64,000 bases of DNA, from contig NZ_CP109073.1 of the NCBI RefSeq assembly GCF_035917415.1, positions 2,639,501 to 2,703,500 on the forward strand, given 5' to 3'. The stretch is from Streptomyces sp. NBC_01803. Its GTDB lineage: Bacteria > Actinomycetota > Actinomycetes > Streptomycetales > Streptomycetaceae. The translations under genes were made by a program, and so were the position numbers. The stretch's first letter is position 1. Every line of letters begins with the position of its first letter. Below, one piece after another: positions 24,869 to 34,109 of this stretch. Below the pieces are notes generated by a model. The model was given only the letters and a program-made list of their open reading frames with translations. It was not told where the DNA came from and did no database searches.

Positions 24869-26911
24869 GTGCCCGCCCACTCCCCCCTGGACGCCGAGCG
24901 CGCTCATCTGGCCGCTTCCCGCGCCGCCTTGCGCGCGATGCGCGCCGATGCCGAGGCACTCGACATCAAGGACGTCACCGCCAACTGGGTCAACGCCCAG
25001 GTGCTGCGCTCCGAGATCGACCTGCGGATCAAGTCCCTGGCCGATCTCGACGGAACGCCGCTGTTCTTCGGCAGGCTGGACTACCTGCGCGACCTCGACG
25101 CGGAGGGCGAGAGCGGCCACCGTTTCTACATCGGCCGCCGCCATGTCCACGACGCCGACGGCGACCCGATGGTCATCGACTGGCGCGCGCCCGTCTCGCA
25201 GCCGTTCTACCGGGCCTCCAAGCGGGACCCGCGGGACGTGCGGCTGCGTCGCCGCTTCGGCTACGACGGCGGTGAGCTGACCGCGTACGAGGACGAGCAC
25301 CTCTCCGATCCGGCCGAGGAGGCCAGGACCAGCGCCCTCCTCCAGCGCGAGATCGAACGCCCGCGCGTCGGCCCGATGCGGGACATCGTCGCGACGATCC
25401 AGCCCGAGCAGGACGAGATCGTCCGCGCCGCGCTCGGCGGCACGGTCTGCGTGCAGGGGGCGCCCGGCACCGGGAAGACGGCGGTCGGCCTGCACCGGGT
25501 GGCGTACCTGCTCTACAGCCACCGGGAGCGGCTGGCGCGCAGCGGCACCCTGGTGATCGGGCCGAACCGTTCGTTCCTGCGCTACATCGAGCAGGTGCTG
25601 CCCGCGCTGGGCGAGCTGGAGGTCAAGCAGGCGACCGTGGACGACCTGGTGGGGCACGTCCCGGTCCGGGGCGCGGACAGCGCGACGGCGGCGCGGATCA
25701 AGGGTGACGCGCGGATGGCCGAGGTGCTGCGGCGGGCGGTGCGGTCGGGGGTGCGGATGCCGCGCGAGCCGGTCGTGGTGGTGCGCGGCTCGCGGCACTG
25801 GCGGGTTCCCGTGCATGAACTGGAAGAGATCGTCCGGGAGTTGCTGGCCCGCGACATCCGGTACGGCTCGGCGCGCGAGGCGCTGCCGCAGCGCGTCGCG
25901 CACGCGGTGCTGGTGCGGATGGAGCAGGCCGGCGAGGCGCCGGACGACCGGACGCAGAACGCGGTGGCCCGCACGCCCGCGGTGAAGGCGGCGGTGAAGG
26001 AGATCTGGCCGCTGGTGGATCCGGCGAAGCTCGTGCTGCGGCTGCTGTCCGACGCGGACTTCCTGGCGGAGCAGTCGGCGGGCCTCCTCACCCCCGAGGA
26101 GCGCGAGGAGATCCGGTGGGAGAAGCCGGCCCGCGGGGTCGCGTCGGCCCGCTGGTCACCGGCCGACACCGTGCTGATCGACGAGGCCCGGGACCTGATC
26201 GAGCGCACCGGGTCGCTCGGGCACGTGGTGCTGGACGAGGCCCAGGACCTGTCGCCGATGCAGTACCGGGCGGTGGGCCGCCGGTGCTCCACCGGCTCGG
26301 CGACGGTGCTGGGCGACATCGCGCAGGGCACGACGCCGTGGGCGACGGAGAGCTGGGCGGCGGCGCTGGCCCATCTGGGCAAGCCGGACGCGGTGGTGGA
26401 GGAGCTGACGCGGGGCTTCCGCGTGCCGCGCGAGGTCATCGCGTACGCCTCGCGGCTGCTGCCGGCGATCGCGCCGGAGCTGTCGGAGGCGACGTCGATC
26501 CGGGAGGCGGCCGGTTCGCTGGAGGTGCGGCGGGTGCCCGACCCGGCCGGGCTCGACCACGCGGTGGTGGCGGCCTGCCGGGAGGCGCTGGCGCACGAGG
26601 GGTCGACCGGCCTGATCGCGGCGGACGCCCGGATCGGGGCGCTGGCGGACGCGCTGGCGGCGGCCGGGCTGAGCCATCTCGCGCCCGGCGAGGAGACCTC
26701 CCGGGAGGCGCGGCTGACGCTGGTGCCGGCCTCACTGGCCAAGGGTCTTGAGTACGACTACGTGGTGCTGGACGACCCGGCGGCCGTGGTGGACCACGAA
26801 CCGGACGAACGGACCGGGCTGCGCCGCCTGTATGTGGCCCTGACCCGTGCGGTGTCCGGGCTCACGATCGTGCACGCGGCTCCGTTGCCCCCTCAGCTGG
26901 CAGCGGGGTGA
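24869..26911 (+). CDS. HelD-family RNA polymerase-associated ATPase (UvrD-like superfamily 1)
   Basis: 680 residues from GTG 24869, with GGAGG seven bases upstream. Coiled N-terminal arm (1-60), then the HelD signature DPMVIDWRAPVSQPFYRAS (about 99-117), Walker A GAPGTGKT at 197-204, Walker B/motif II VVLDEAQDLSP, motif VI RRLYVALTRA. HelD proteins bind stalled or inactive RNA polymerase and free it from nucleic acid; some streptomycete members (HelR) also give rifamycin tolerance. I see no clear rifamycin-associated element upstream, so I keep the general HelD name. The 3' end overlaps the convergent TetR gene by 50 bases. Confidence 0.9.
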   Translation: MPAHSPLDAERAHLAASRAALRAMRADAEALDIKDVTANWVNAQVLRSEIDLRIKSLADLDGTPLFFGRLDYLRDLDAEGESGHRFYIGRRHVHDADGDPMVIDWRAPVSQPFYRASKRDPRDVRLRRRFGYDGGELTAYEDEHLSDPAEEARTSALLQREIERPRVGPMRDIVATIQPEQDEIVRAALGGTVCVQGAPGTGKTAVGLHRVAYLLYSHRERLARSGTLVIGPNRSFLRYIEQVLPALGELEVKQATVDDLVGHVPVRGADSATAARIKGDARMAEVLRRAVRSGVRMPREPVVVVRGSRHWRVPVHELEEIVRELLARDIRYGSAREALPQRVAHAVLVRMEQAGEAPDDRTQNAVARTPAVKAAVKEIWPLVDPAKLVLRLLSDADFLAEQSAGLLTPEEREEIRWEKPARGVASARWSPADTVLIDEARDLIERTGSLGHVVLDEAQDLSPMQYRAVGRRCSTGSATVLGDIAQGTTPWATESWAAALAHLGKPDAVVEELTRGFRVPREVIAYASRLLPAIAPELSEATSIREAAGSLEVRRVPDPAGLDHAVVAACREALAHEGSTGLIAADARIGALADALAAAGLSHLAPGEETSREARLTLVPASLAKGLEYDYVVLDDPAAVVDHEPDERTGLRRLYVALTRAVSGLTIVHAAPLPPQLAAG

Positions 26912-27482
26912 TGATGCGGCGCACGGCCTCGACGGCGGAGGCGCGGTAGGCGGCGACGACCTCCGGGTCGTCGCCGTCGCCGAGCAGCGCCGCCGCGACC
27001 TGGGGCACGGCGTAGTACCAGGCGACGGTGCCGATCAGCAGCATCAGCAGGTGGGCCGGCGGCAGGTCGGCGGTGATGTGGCCGGAACGCTGGCCGGCCG
27101 CCAGGGCGTCGGTCTTGACCTGGTAGTGCGCGATGCGCACCGGGTCCTCGGAGGAGTGCTTGGCGCCGTAGAACTGGGCCTCGTTGAGCAGCAGCTTCAG
27201 CAGCTCGGGGTGGGCGCGGTAGTGGTCGAACAGCTCGCCGGCGAACTCGGGGACCCGTTCGGGGCGGATGTGGATGGCCTCGATCAGCTCGCCCATCTGG
27301 CGTTCGAGGACGGCGGCGAAGAGCTGCTCCTTGTTGCCGAAGTAGCTGTAGATGGACGCCTTGTTCGCTCCGGCGCGCTCGGCGATGCGGTCGACGCGGG
27401 CGCCGTCGATGCCTCGCTCCGCGAACTCGGCGGTGGCGGCTTCCATGATCCTGGCGCGGGTGGCCGCGGCGTCGTACGGCAT
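26862..27482 (-). CDS. TetR-family regulator
   Basis: 206 residues from ATG 27482. HTH at about 9-55: RARIMEAATAEFAERGIDGA, then IAERAGANKASIYSYFGNKE. The ligand domain includes MLLIGTVAWYYAVPQVAAAL. It is divergent from a SnoaL-like protein and an MFS exporter and has a palindrome in the 112-base gap, so it likely represses them and itself. Confidence 0.93.
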   Translation of the reverse strand: MPYDAAATRARIMEAATAEFAERGIDGARVDRIAERAGANKASIYSYFGNKEQLFAAVLERQMGELIEAIHIRPERVPEFAGELFDHYRAHPELLKLLLNEAQFYGAKHSSEDPVRIAHYQVKTDALAAGQRSGHITADLPPAHLLMLLIGTVAWYYAVPQVAAALLGDGDDPEVVAAYRASAVEAVRRIITPLPAEGATEPRARS

Positions 27483-27545
27483 GACCCCAATCTAACTAAC
27501 CAGTTGACTTTGATGCCAGTTGCGGCAGAGGATGGGCCAGGATTA

Positions 27546-27557
27546 AACCAAATGGTT
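27546..27557. promoter_or_regulatory. Probable TetR operator
   Basis: AACCAAATGGTT is a perfect 12-base palindrome in the gap between the TetR gene and the SnoaL/MFS operon. A related element, AACTAACCAGTT, lies at about 27494-27505. Both share AACC/GGTT steps, which fits a duplicated operator. Confidence 0.6.
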
Positions 27558-27594
27558 AGGAATCCTCTGTAGGAATCCCGAGGAGCGCACCGCC

Positions 27595-27984
27595 GTGCCC
27601 ATGCCCGCCATGCCCGCCTCCGTCCTGCGGTTCTTCACCGCCTCCCACGCCGCCGACGCCGAGGCGTGGGCGTCAGCCTTCGCCGAGGACGCCCTGTTCC
27701 ACGACCCGGTCGGCCAGCCCCCGATCGAGGGGCGCGAGGCGATACACGCCTTCTTCGCCGACGTTCTGTCCGGCTTCAGCCCGTTCCTCGGCCTCACTCC
27801 GCTCCAGGCCCACACCGCGGGGGACGCGGTCGCCGTCGCCTGGCACGGCTCGGCCCTCACCACCGCCGGCCGCCCGGTCAGCTGGTCCGGCATCAACGTC
27901 TTCGAGCTCGACGGCCAGGGGCTGATCAGCGAGGCCCGCGCCTACTTCGACCAGGCCGTGCTCCGGGCTCAGCTCACCTCATGA
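27595..27984 (+). CDS. SnoaL-like (NTF2 fold) protein
   Basis: 129 residues from GTG 27595 (an in-frame ATG follows two codons later). NTF2-like pattern: RFFTASHAADAEAWASAFAE, DALFHDPVGQPPIEGREAIH, WSGINVFELDGQGLI. The fold serves as polyketide cyclase, isomerase or ligand binder; the activity cannot be fixed from sequence. Its stop overlaps the MFS start (ATGA), so it is co-translated with the exporter. Confidence 0.85.
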   Translation: MPMPAMPASVLRFFTASHAADAEAWASAFAEDALFHDPVGQPPIEGREAIHAFFADVLSGFSPFLGLTPLQAHTAGDAVAVAWHGSALTTAGRPVSWSGINVFELDGQGLISEARAYFDQAVLRAQLTS

Positions 27985-29204
27985 CGCGGTCGCCCTCGCC
28001 TGCCATACCCGCCGCGCGGCGCGGGCTGATCGTCCTCTTCGCCGTGGCATGCGGCGTCGGCGCCGCCAACCTCTACCTCGCGCAGCCGCTGGTCACGGTC
28101 ATCGGCGACAGCCTGGACATCTCCGAGCCGGCCGCCGGACTGGTCGCCACCCTCGCCCAGTTCGGCTACGCCACCGGCATCATCCTGCTGGCGCCGCTGG
28201 GCGACGTGGTCCAGCCGCGCCGCCTGGTCACCGTCCTGCTGCTGGCCGCGGCCGGCTGCCTCGTGGTGGCCGCCGCCGCGCCCGGTCTGCCGGTATTGCT
28301 GGCCGCCTCGTTCGCCGCCGCCGCGTGCACGGTCGTGCCGCAGATCCTGATCCCGCTGGCCACCCGGCTGACCCCGCCGGACCGGGCCGGGCACACGGTC
28401 GCGACCCTCGCCGCCGGCCTGTACCTCGGCCTCTTCGGCAGCCGCGTCCTGGGCGGCCTGCTCGGCGAGGCGGCCGGCTGGCGGGCCGTCTACCTGGGCG
28501 CGGCCGTCGCCACCGCCACCACCGCCCTGCTGCTGCGCCCGGCGCTGCCCGGCACCCGGCCCCCGGCCGGCCACGCCGCCTCGTACGGCGCGCTGCTGGC
28601 GGGTCTGCCCCGGCTGCTGCGTGAACGACCGGTGCTGCGGCAGGCGTGCGCACTGCAGTTCTGCTGGTTCTCGGTGTTCATCGCGGCCTGGGCCGTGATC
28701 GTGCTGCGCCTGACCGGCCCGGCGTTCGACTGGTCGACGGCCGCCGCGGGCCTGTCCGGCCTGGTCGGCCTGGCCGCCGGAGCGCTCACACCCCTGGCGG
28801 GCCCGCTGGCCGAACGGTACGGCGGCACCACCGTCATCGGGGCCGGCCTCGGCCTGGCGGTGACAGCGGTGGCCCTGCTGGCGGCGGCGGGCGGCACGAT
28901 CGTGGGGCTGGCGGTGGGCATGTTCGCGCTGACCCTGGGCATCCAACTCGCCCAGTCGGTCAACCAGGCCCGGGTGCTGGGCGAGGCGGCGACGGACCGG
29001 AGCAGCGCCAACACCGTCTTCGTCGGCGCCACCTTCCTCGGCGGCTCCTTCGGCGCGGCGGTCGGCCAGGCCGCCTACGACAGCGCCGGCTGGGCCGGCT
29101 TCGCGACCTTCGCCGCGACGATGATCTGCCTGGCGGCGCTCCGCTTCGCCCTGGCGACCGGCAGACCGAGGGCCCCGCTCCCCGGCGCGCGGGCACGGCA
29201 CTGA
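27981..29204 (+). CDS. MFS transporter (DHA1-like, 12 helices)
   Basis: 407 residues from ATG 27981. Helix 1 motif VACGVGAANLYLAQPLVTVI and the helix 2-3 loop GYATGIILLAPLGDVVQPRR (motif A variant) mark a drug:proton antiporter-like MFS protein of the YgaY/arabinose-efflux type. It overlaps the SnoaL gene by four bases. It is probably a TetR-controlled exporter of a small molecule. Confidence 0.92.
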   Translation: MTRSPSPAIPAARRGLIVLFAVACGVGAANLYLAQPLVTVIGDSLDISEPAAGLVATLAQFGYATGIILLAPLGDVVQPRRLVTVLLLAAAGCLVVAAAAPGLPVLLAASFAAAACTVVPQILIPLATRLTPPDRAGHTVATLAAGLYLGLFGSRVLGGLLGEAAGWRAVYLGAAVATATTALLLRPALPGTRPPAGHAASYGALLAGLPRLLRERPVLRQACALQFCWFSVFIAAWAVIVLRLTGPAFDWSTAAAGLSGLVGLAAGALTPLAGPLAERYGGTTVIGAGLGLAVTAVALLAAAGGTIVGLAVGMFALTLGIQLAQSVNQARVLGEAATDRSSANTVFVGATFLGGSFGAAVGQAAYDSAGWAGFATFAATMICLAALRFALATGRPRAPLPGARARH

Positions 29205-29294
29205 GCCACCGCGCGGCGGGCACGGCACTGAGCCGCCGGGCGCGCGCCGGGTACGCGCCGGGCGCGGTCCGGGCGCCGGGGTGACAATGGGCGC

Positions 29295-29921
29295 ATGCCG
29301 GCAGCTGCGTCCCCCCAGGACAACAACGACCTCCTCGTCCGCTTCACCGCCCTCGCCGGGCCCGGTGCCCGCGGAGTCGGGGAGGAGCTGCTCGCGCGGT
29401 GGGACGAGCCGCATCGGCGCTATCACACCGTGTCCCATCTGCGGGCCGTGCTCGGGCGGTTGGACGAGCTGGCCGGGTGCGCCGAGGACGACACCGCGGT
29501 CGGCCTGGCGGCCTGGTTCCACGACGCCGTATACGACCCGTACGCCTCGGACAACGAGGAGCGGTCCGCCCTGCTCGCCGAACGGCTGCTGCCGCCCGGG
29601 GCCCGCCGCGACGAGGTGGCGCGGCTGGTGCGGCTCACCGCGACGCACGACCCGGCCGACGGCGACGCCAACGGCGCGGCCCTGTGCGACGCCGACCTCG
29701 CCGTGCTGGCCGGACCGCCCGCGCGGTACGCGGCGTACGCGGCCGAGGTCCGCCAGGAGTACGGCTTCGTGACCGACGAGGACTTCCGCGCCGGACGGGC
29801 GGTCGTGCTGCGCCATCTCCTCGCGCTGCCGCACCTGTTCCGCACCCCGTACGGGAAGGAACACTGGGAGACCACGGCGCGCTTCAACCTGCGTGGAGAG
29901 CTGCGGCTGCTGACCGGTTGA
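29295..29921 (+). CDS. HD-superfamily metal-dependent phosphohydrolase-like protein
   Basis: 208 residues from ATG 29295. Conserved block RRYHTVSHLRAVLG, then AAWFHDAVYDP with the HD pair, NEERSALLAERLL and ATHDPADGDANG, a pattern of the predicted HD hydrolase group COG4339. The substrate is unknown. Single gene between the MFS exporter and the AraC pair. No strong ribosome site precedes it. Confidence 0.85.
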   Translation: MPAAASPQDNNDLLVRFTALAGPGARGVGEELLARWDEPHRRYHTVSHLRAVLGRLDELAGCAEDDTAVGLAAWFHDAVYDPYASDNEERSALLAERLLPPGARRDEVARLVRLTATHDPADGDANGAALCDADLAVLAGPPARYAAYAAEVRQEYGFVTDEDFRAGRAVVLRHLLALPHLFRTPYGKEHWETTARFNLRGELRLLTG

Positions 29922-30018
29922 CCGCGAAGAGCGTCAACTCCTCCCGGCTGGGCAGGGTTCACGGTGCCGAGCCGACGTCACACGAGACGTTTATCCGGAG
30001 TTGACCGGGCGTGTACCC

Positions 30019-31350
30019 GGAGGAGGTTTGCTGTCGGCATGGTCGAGCGTGGGTTCCACAGTGACGATCTGCCCCGGAGTGAACGTTTCGACTACTGCCA
30101 TGGCCGCTATCGGGGCGTCTTCGAGCTGACCAGCGACCACGCCGACCACTTCTTCGCGTGCGAGCGCTTCCTGCCGATGGGCGCCGTGCAGCTGGGCACC
30201 AAGTCCTATCTGCCGATGGACCTCACCCGGGTGTCCCGCTCCGAGTCGGCCCCGGTCCCCGACACCTACGAGCTGGTCTTCCCGGTCCAGGGCGTGGTGC
30301 ACACCGCCTTCACCCACGGGGACTTCTCGACGAGTCCCGGCGGGCTGTACGTGCACGACATCAGCCGCGTGCGCTCGGTGTCCTTCCGCACGCACGACGA
30401 GGCACGGCCGTATCACGAGATCGGGCTGAGCGTTCCCAAGTCGCTGCTGACGCTGCCGACCGACAAGGTCGACCGGCTGCTGGGCGAACGGCTGCCCGTG
30501 GACAGCGGCTTCGGCGCGATGCTCACCATGTTCATCCGCCAGCTGACCACCGACAGCGCGTCGTTCGGCCCCGACGACGGGCCCAGGCTCGGCACGGTCG
30601 CGGTCGATCTGGTCGCCGCGCTCTTCGGCAGCCTGCTGGCGGCCGAGTCCGCACTCCCACCCGAGAGCAGATCGCGGGCGCTGACCCTGCGCATCCGGGC
30701 CTTCATCAAACGGCACCTGACCAGCGCGGACTTGACGCCGCAGGCCATCGCCGACGCGCACCACATCTCGGTGAGCTATCTGCACAAGCTGTTCCGGACC
30801 GAGGACACCACGGTCGCGGCGTTCATCCGCCACGAGCGCCTGGAACGGGCGCGTCACGCCCTCACCGACAGGGCGCTGCGGGGCACGCCGATCCACACCA
30901 TCGCCACACACTGGGGCTTCGCCAACTCGGCGGATTTCAGCCGGGCCTTCCGAGCGGCGTATGGTGTTCCGCCCCGCGACTACCGACAACACGCTCTGGG
31001 GTCCGATGGCTGAGAAGGCACGACACGACGGGCGGCGCCCGCAGTGGTGGGGAGCGGAAGCGCGGGAGTCCACCGCTTCCGCTCCCCTCCCCTTGTACGG
31101 CCGACGCATCGCCCCCGTTGTCAACGACGCGCCGACCCGTCCATGTGCACCTCTGTTCCGCGCGAAAGAGGAAGCCGGCCCCGGGAACTCGCTGAAGGGC
31201 CGTAGTGCTGCCAACACGCCACCTCTTCCCCGGCCTTCCACGTCGGTCACCGCGAAGGCCGAGCCGCCTCCCGGCGGCACACTCCGAGGATGGCGGACCG
31301 GCGAGGCGGAGTCCTTAGCAGCGAGTCCACAGTTTCTTGCGCGGGAGTGC
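30019..31350. repeat. Tandem duplication, unit A (AraC gene plus downstream segment)
   Basis: This segment matches 31468-32860 in order: the GGTTTGCT leader before an AraC gene, the AraC gene itself, a shared hairpin (GCTTCCGCTCCC and CGCATCGCCCCCGTT), and the end TTTCTTGCGCGGGAGTGCAC. The offset is about 1,450-1,500 bases. Identity falls in places, so the event is not recent. Confidence 0.75.
30039..31013 (+). CDS. AraC-family transcriptional regulator (copy 1)
   Basis: 324 residues from ATG 30039; GGAGGAGG lies 13 bases upstream and no better in-frame start exists. The N-terminal half (1-180) is an AraC-binding-like domain (FELTSDHADHFFACERFLP, SPGGLYVHDISRVRS). The C-terminal half holds two HTHs, with IADAHHISVSYLHKLFR and THWGFANSADFSRAFRAAYG. 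It is a paralogue of the next gene. Targets are unknown; the MFS exporter at 32812-34077 is a candidate. Confidence 0.93.
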   Translation: MVERGFHSDDLPRSERFDYCHGRYRGVFELTSDHADHFFACERFLPMGAVQLGTKSYLPMDLTRVSRSESAPVPDTYELVFPVQGVVHTAFTHGDFSTSPGGLYVHDISRVRSVSFRTHDEARPYHEIGLSVPKSLLTLPTDKVDRLLGERLPVDSGFGAMLTMFIRQLTTDSASFGPDDGPRLGTVAVDLVAALFGSLLAAESALPPESRSRALTLRIRAFIKRHLTSADLTPQAIADAHHISVSYLHKLFRTEDTTVAAFIRHERLERARHALTDRALRGTPIHTIATHWGFANSADFSRAFRAAYGVPPRDYRQHALGSDG

Positions 31351-31353
31351 ACT
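31315..31353 (-). pseudogene. Fossil of the 3' end of the MFS gene inside duplication unit A
   Basis: On the minus strand the frame ends SALPRKKLWTRC-stop, matching GALPRKKVSTQS-stop, the true C-terminus of the MFS gene at 32812. Only the last dozen codons are recognisable. The 474-base gap between the two AraC genes otherwise holds only the duplicated hairpin sequence and no gene. Confidence 0.6.
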
Positions 31354-31467
31354 GGTCGCGGGAACGCGAAAGCCCCTCGCGCCCGTCCAGTACGGCAGGG
31401 AAGCTTTACGCGGCGCCGAGGCGTTGCCTTTACGGGTGCTCAACGCGAGTTGCGCGCGCGTCCAGCC

Positions 31468-32860
31468 GAAGGGGGTTTGCTCCAGAGATGATCGAGACCG
31501 CGTTCCGCAGCGACGATCTGCCACGTGAGGAGCGTTTCGAGCGCTTCCGGGGGATGGTGCGGGAGTTCTACGACGCGAGAAGCGAACACGCCGAGGACTA
31601 CTGGGCGCACGAGCGGTATCTCCAGTTGGGCGCCGTGCAGGTGTCCCACAAGCGGTTCCTCCCGATGGAGGTGCACCGGACCCCGACCTCGCCCTTCGCG
31701 AGCGGCTCGGACATCTACCAGATCTCCCTTGTCCAGAACGGCATCGTGCGCACCGAGTGGACCGAGCGGAACAGCGTCTCCGCGGTGTCCCCGGCGGGCG
31801 GCCTGTACGTGCACGATCCGGCGCGCGTCGAGATGTCCGCCTTCCACGTGCCGGCGGGCGGGGAGCCGTACCAGTCGCTGTGCATGATCGTGCCCAAGTC
31901 CATGCTCGCGCTGCCGCCCGCCAGGGTGGAACGGCTCTTCGGGCGGCGGGTGCCCGTCGACGAGGGGTTCGGCGCGCTGCTGGAGAAGTTCCTCAGCGGG
32001 CTGACGGCGGACGCCGACTCCTTCGGCCCGGCGGACGGGCCCCGGCTCGGCACCGTGGCGGTCGACCTGGTGTCCGCGCTCTTCGGCCATCTGCTGGCCG
32101 GCGAGGACGCGGTGACGCCCGAGTCGCGCGCCAGGACGCTGATCCTGCGCATCCGCGTCTTCATCCAGGAGCATCTGTCCGACCCGGAGCTCTCCCCGCA
32201 GACCGTCGCCGACGCGCACCACATCTCGGTGAGCTATCTGCACAAGCTGTTCCAGACGGAGGGCACCACGGTCGCGGCGTTCATCCGGCGGCAGCGCCTG
32301 GAGCACATCCGCCGGGCGCTCTCCGACGCGGCGCTGCGCGGCATGCCCATCCACGCCATCGCCGCCCGCTGGGGCTTCCCCAACGCCGCCGACTTCAGCC
32401 GCACGTTCCGCGCGACGTACGGCGTTCCGCCCCGGGACTTCCGGCAGCAGACGCTCGGCGCCGTGCGGACCTGACCGGAGCACGCGGGCGCCGGGCAGGC
32501 TGGCACGCGGGCACGCGGGCACGCGGGCACGCGGGCAGGCGGGCAGGCGACGCACCGTGAGGGAGCGACGCACCGTGAGGGAGCGGAAGCGGCCGTGTCC
32601 GCCGCTTCCGCTCCCTTCCCCCTAGGGGACCGGCGCATCGCCCCCGTTCATTCGACGCGCCGGCCAGTCGGCCGAGCCGCGGGCCACCGGGGATGGTCAG
32701 TCCCCGGGGCCCAGGGCGGTGGGCCTGGACGACACCGAAGTGCCGCCTCGCCCGTCCGCTCCTACTTCGGCGGCTCGTTGTCGAGCATGCCGCAGCGGCG
32801 GGCCGGAGTCGTTAGCTCTGGGTCGACACTTTCTTGCGCGGGAGTGCACCGGCGAAGGGA
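31468..32860. repeat. Tandem duplication, unit B (AraC gene, downstream segment and MFS 3' end)
   Basis: Second copy of the unit described at 30019-31350. Here the right-hand end is continuous with the complete MFS gene, so this junction is the ancestral one. A run of ACGCGGGC/CAGGCGGG short repeats (32499-32550) is unique to this copy. Confidence 0.75.
31488..32474 (+). CDS. AraC-family transcriptional regulator (copy 2)
   Basis: 328 residues from ATG 31488. Same layout as copy 1: sensor domain with SEHAEDYWAHERYLQLGAVQ and SPAGGLYVHDPARVE, then IADAHHISVSYLHKLF-type HTH (here VADAHHISVSYLHKLFQ) and RWGFPNAADFSRTFRATYG. HTHs are nearly identical to copy 1 while the sensor parts differ more, so the two may read similar DNA but respond to different signals. 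Confidence 0.93.
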   Translation: MIETAFRSDDLPREERFERFRGMVREFYDARSEHAEDYWAHERYLQLGAVQVSHKRFLPMEVHRTPTSPFASGSDIYQISLVQNGIVRTEWTERNSVSAVSPAGGLYVHDPARVEMSAFHVPAGGEPYQSLCMIVPKSMLALPPARVERLFGRRVPVDEGFGALLEKFLSGLTADADSFGPADGPRLGTVAVDLVSALFGHLLAGEDAVTPESRARTLILRIRVFIQEHLSDPELSPQTVADAHHISVSYLHKLFQTEGTTVAAFIRRQRLEHIRRALSDAALRGMPIHAIAARWGFPNAADFSRTFRATYGVPPRDFRQQTLGAVRT

Positions 32861-34077
32861 CGCCCGCCCGCGACGGCTCGTGAGCCACGCCGCGCCTCGC
32901 GGTCCTGGAGCCAGGCTCCGGCCAGCGCCGCGAGAACCAGCAGCGCACCGAGCCCGGCCGTCCAGGCGTAGCCGAGGCCGACGCTGATCACCACGCCGCC
33001 GGCCCAAGGGCCGATGGTGTTCCCGGTGTTGAACGCCGAGGTCACCGTGGCGCCCGCGAGGGTCGGAGCGGCGGCCCCCGCCAGGACGAAGATGCGGGCG
33101 TTGAGCGCCGGCGCGCCGACGAAGGCGGCCAGGCCCAGGAGTCCGGACAGGGCGACGACGGCCACCGGGTTCCGCGCCGTGAGCGCGATCAGCGCCAGCG
33201 CCGCGGTGGCGGCGCCCAGGCCGGTGTAGAGCGTGCCGAACATGTGGCGGTCGGCGAGCCGCCCGCCGACGAGGGTGCCGGTCAGCGCCCCGATCCCGTA
33301 CAGCACCAGCACCACCGGCACCCAACCCTCGCCGAGCCCGGTGACGTCGGTGAGCAGCGGCGCGAGGTAGGAGAAGAAGCAGAAGGTGCCCGCGGCGAAG
33401 AACGCGATGGTGCCGATGGCCAGCCACACCTGCCGGTCACGGTACATCACCAGCTCGGCGCGGAGCCTCGGCCGCCGGGCCGCGTCCCGGGCGCCGACGC
33501 CCCGGGGCACGAACGCGAGCACGCCCGCCAGCCCGAGGGCGGTCAGCAGCGCCACCGCCCAGAACGCCGACCGCCACCCCAGGTGCTGCCCGAGCAGCGC
33601 GCCGGCCGGTACGCCGGCGATGTTGGCGATGCTCAGCCCGCCCAGCATCACCGCCATGGCCCGCGCGCGGGCGTCGGCCGACACCAGCGAGATGGCGACC
33701 GCGGTGCCCACCGCCCAGAAGCCCGCGCAGGCGAGCGCGCTGATCACCCGGCACGCGAACAGCAGCGCGTAGCCGGGCGCCACCGCTCCGACGACGTGCC
33801 CGGCGCCGAAGACCGCGAGCAGCCCGAGCAGCGCCTGCCGCCGGGGCAGCCGCTGGGTGGCGGCGGCCAGCAGCGGGGCGCCGACGACCATACCGATGGC
33901 GAAGGCGGAGATCAGCAGTCCGGCGGTCGGGATCGAGACGTCCAGATCGTCCGCGACATCGGGCAACAGCCCGGAGAGCATGAACTCCGAGGTGCCGAGG
34001 GCGAATACGGCGGCACCAAGCACGTATACGGCGACGGGCAGGGACGAGGAACCGGAGGTCTCGGAGGGAGCGGACAC
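32812..34077 (-). CDS. MFS drug-efflux-type transporter (CmlR/Cmx-like DHA1)
   Basis: 421 residues from GTG 34077, the only sensible start in frame, though no clear ribosome site is present. Twelve helices. The N-terminus VYVLGAAVFALGTSEFMLSG and GLLPDVADDLDVSIPTAGLL is typical of chloramphenicol-exporter-like DHA1 proteins, followed by GAPLLAAATQRLPRR. It probably exports a hydrophobic compound. It is convergent with the AraC pair, and the tail GALPRKKVSTQS is copied in the duplication upstream. Confidence 0.9.
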   Translation of the reverse strand: MSAPSETSGSSSLPVAVYVLGAAVFALGTSEFMLSGLLPDVADDLDVSIPTAGLLISAFAIGMVVGAPLLAAATQRLPRRQALLGLLAVFGAGHVVGAVAPGYALLFACRVISALACAGFWAVGTAVAISLVSADARARAMAVMLGGLSIANIAGVPAGALLGQHLGWRSAFWAVALLTALGLAGVLAFVPRGVGARDAARRPRLRAELVMYRDRQVWLAIGTIAFFAAGTFCFFSYLAPLLTDVTGLGEGWVPVVLVLYGIGALTGTLVGGRLADRHMFGTLYTGLGAATAALALIALTARNPVAVVALSGLLGLAAFVGAPALNARIFVLAGAAAPTLAGATVTSAFNTGNTIGPWAGGVVISVGLGYAWTAGLGALLVLAALAGAWLQDREARRGSRAVAGGRPFAGALPRKKVSTQS

Positions 34078-34109
34078 GGGGGGCCAAACGCGCTCGCGTC
34101 CATGCGTAT

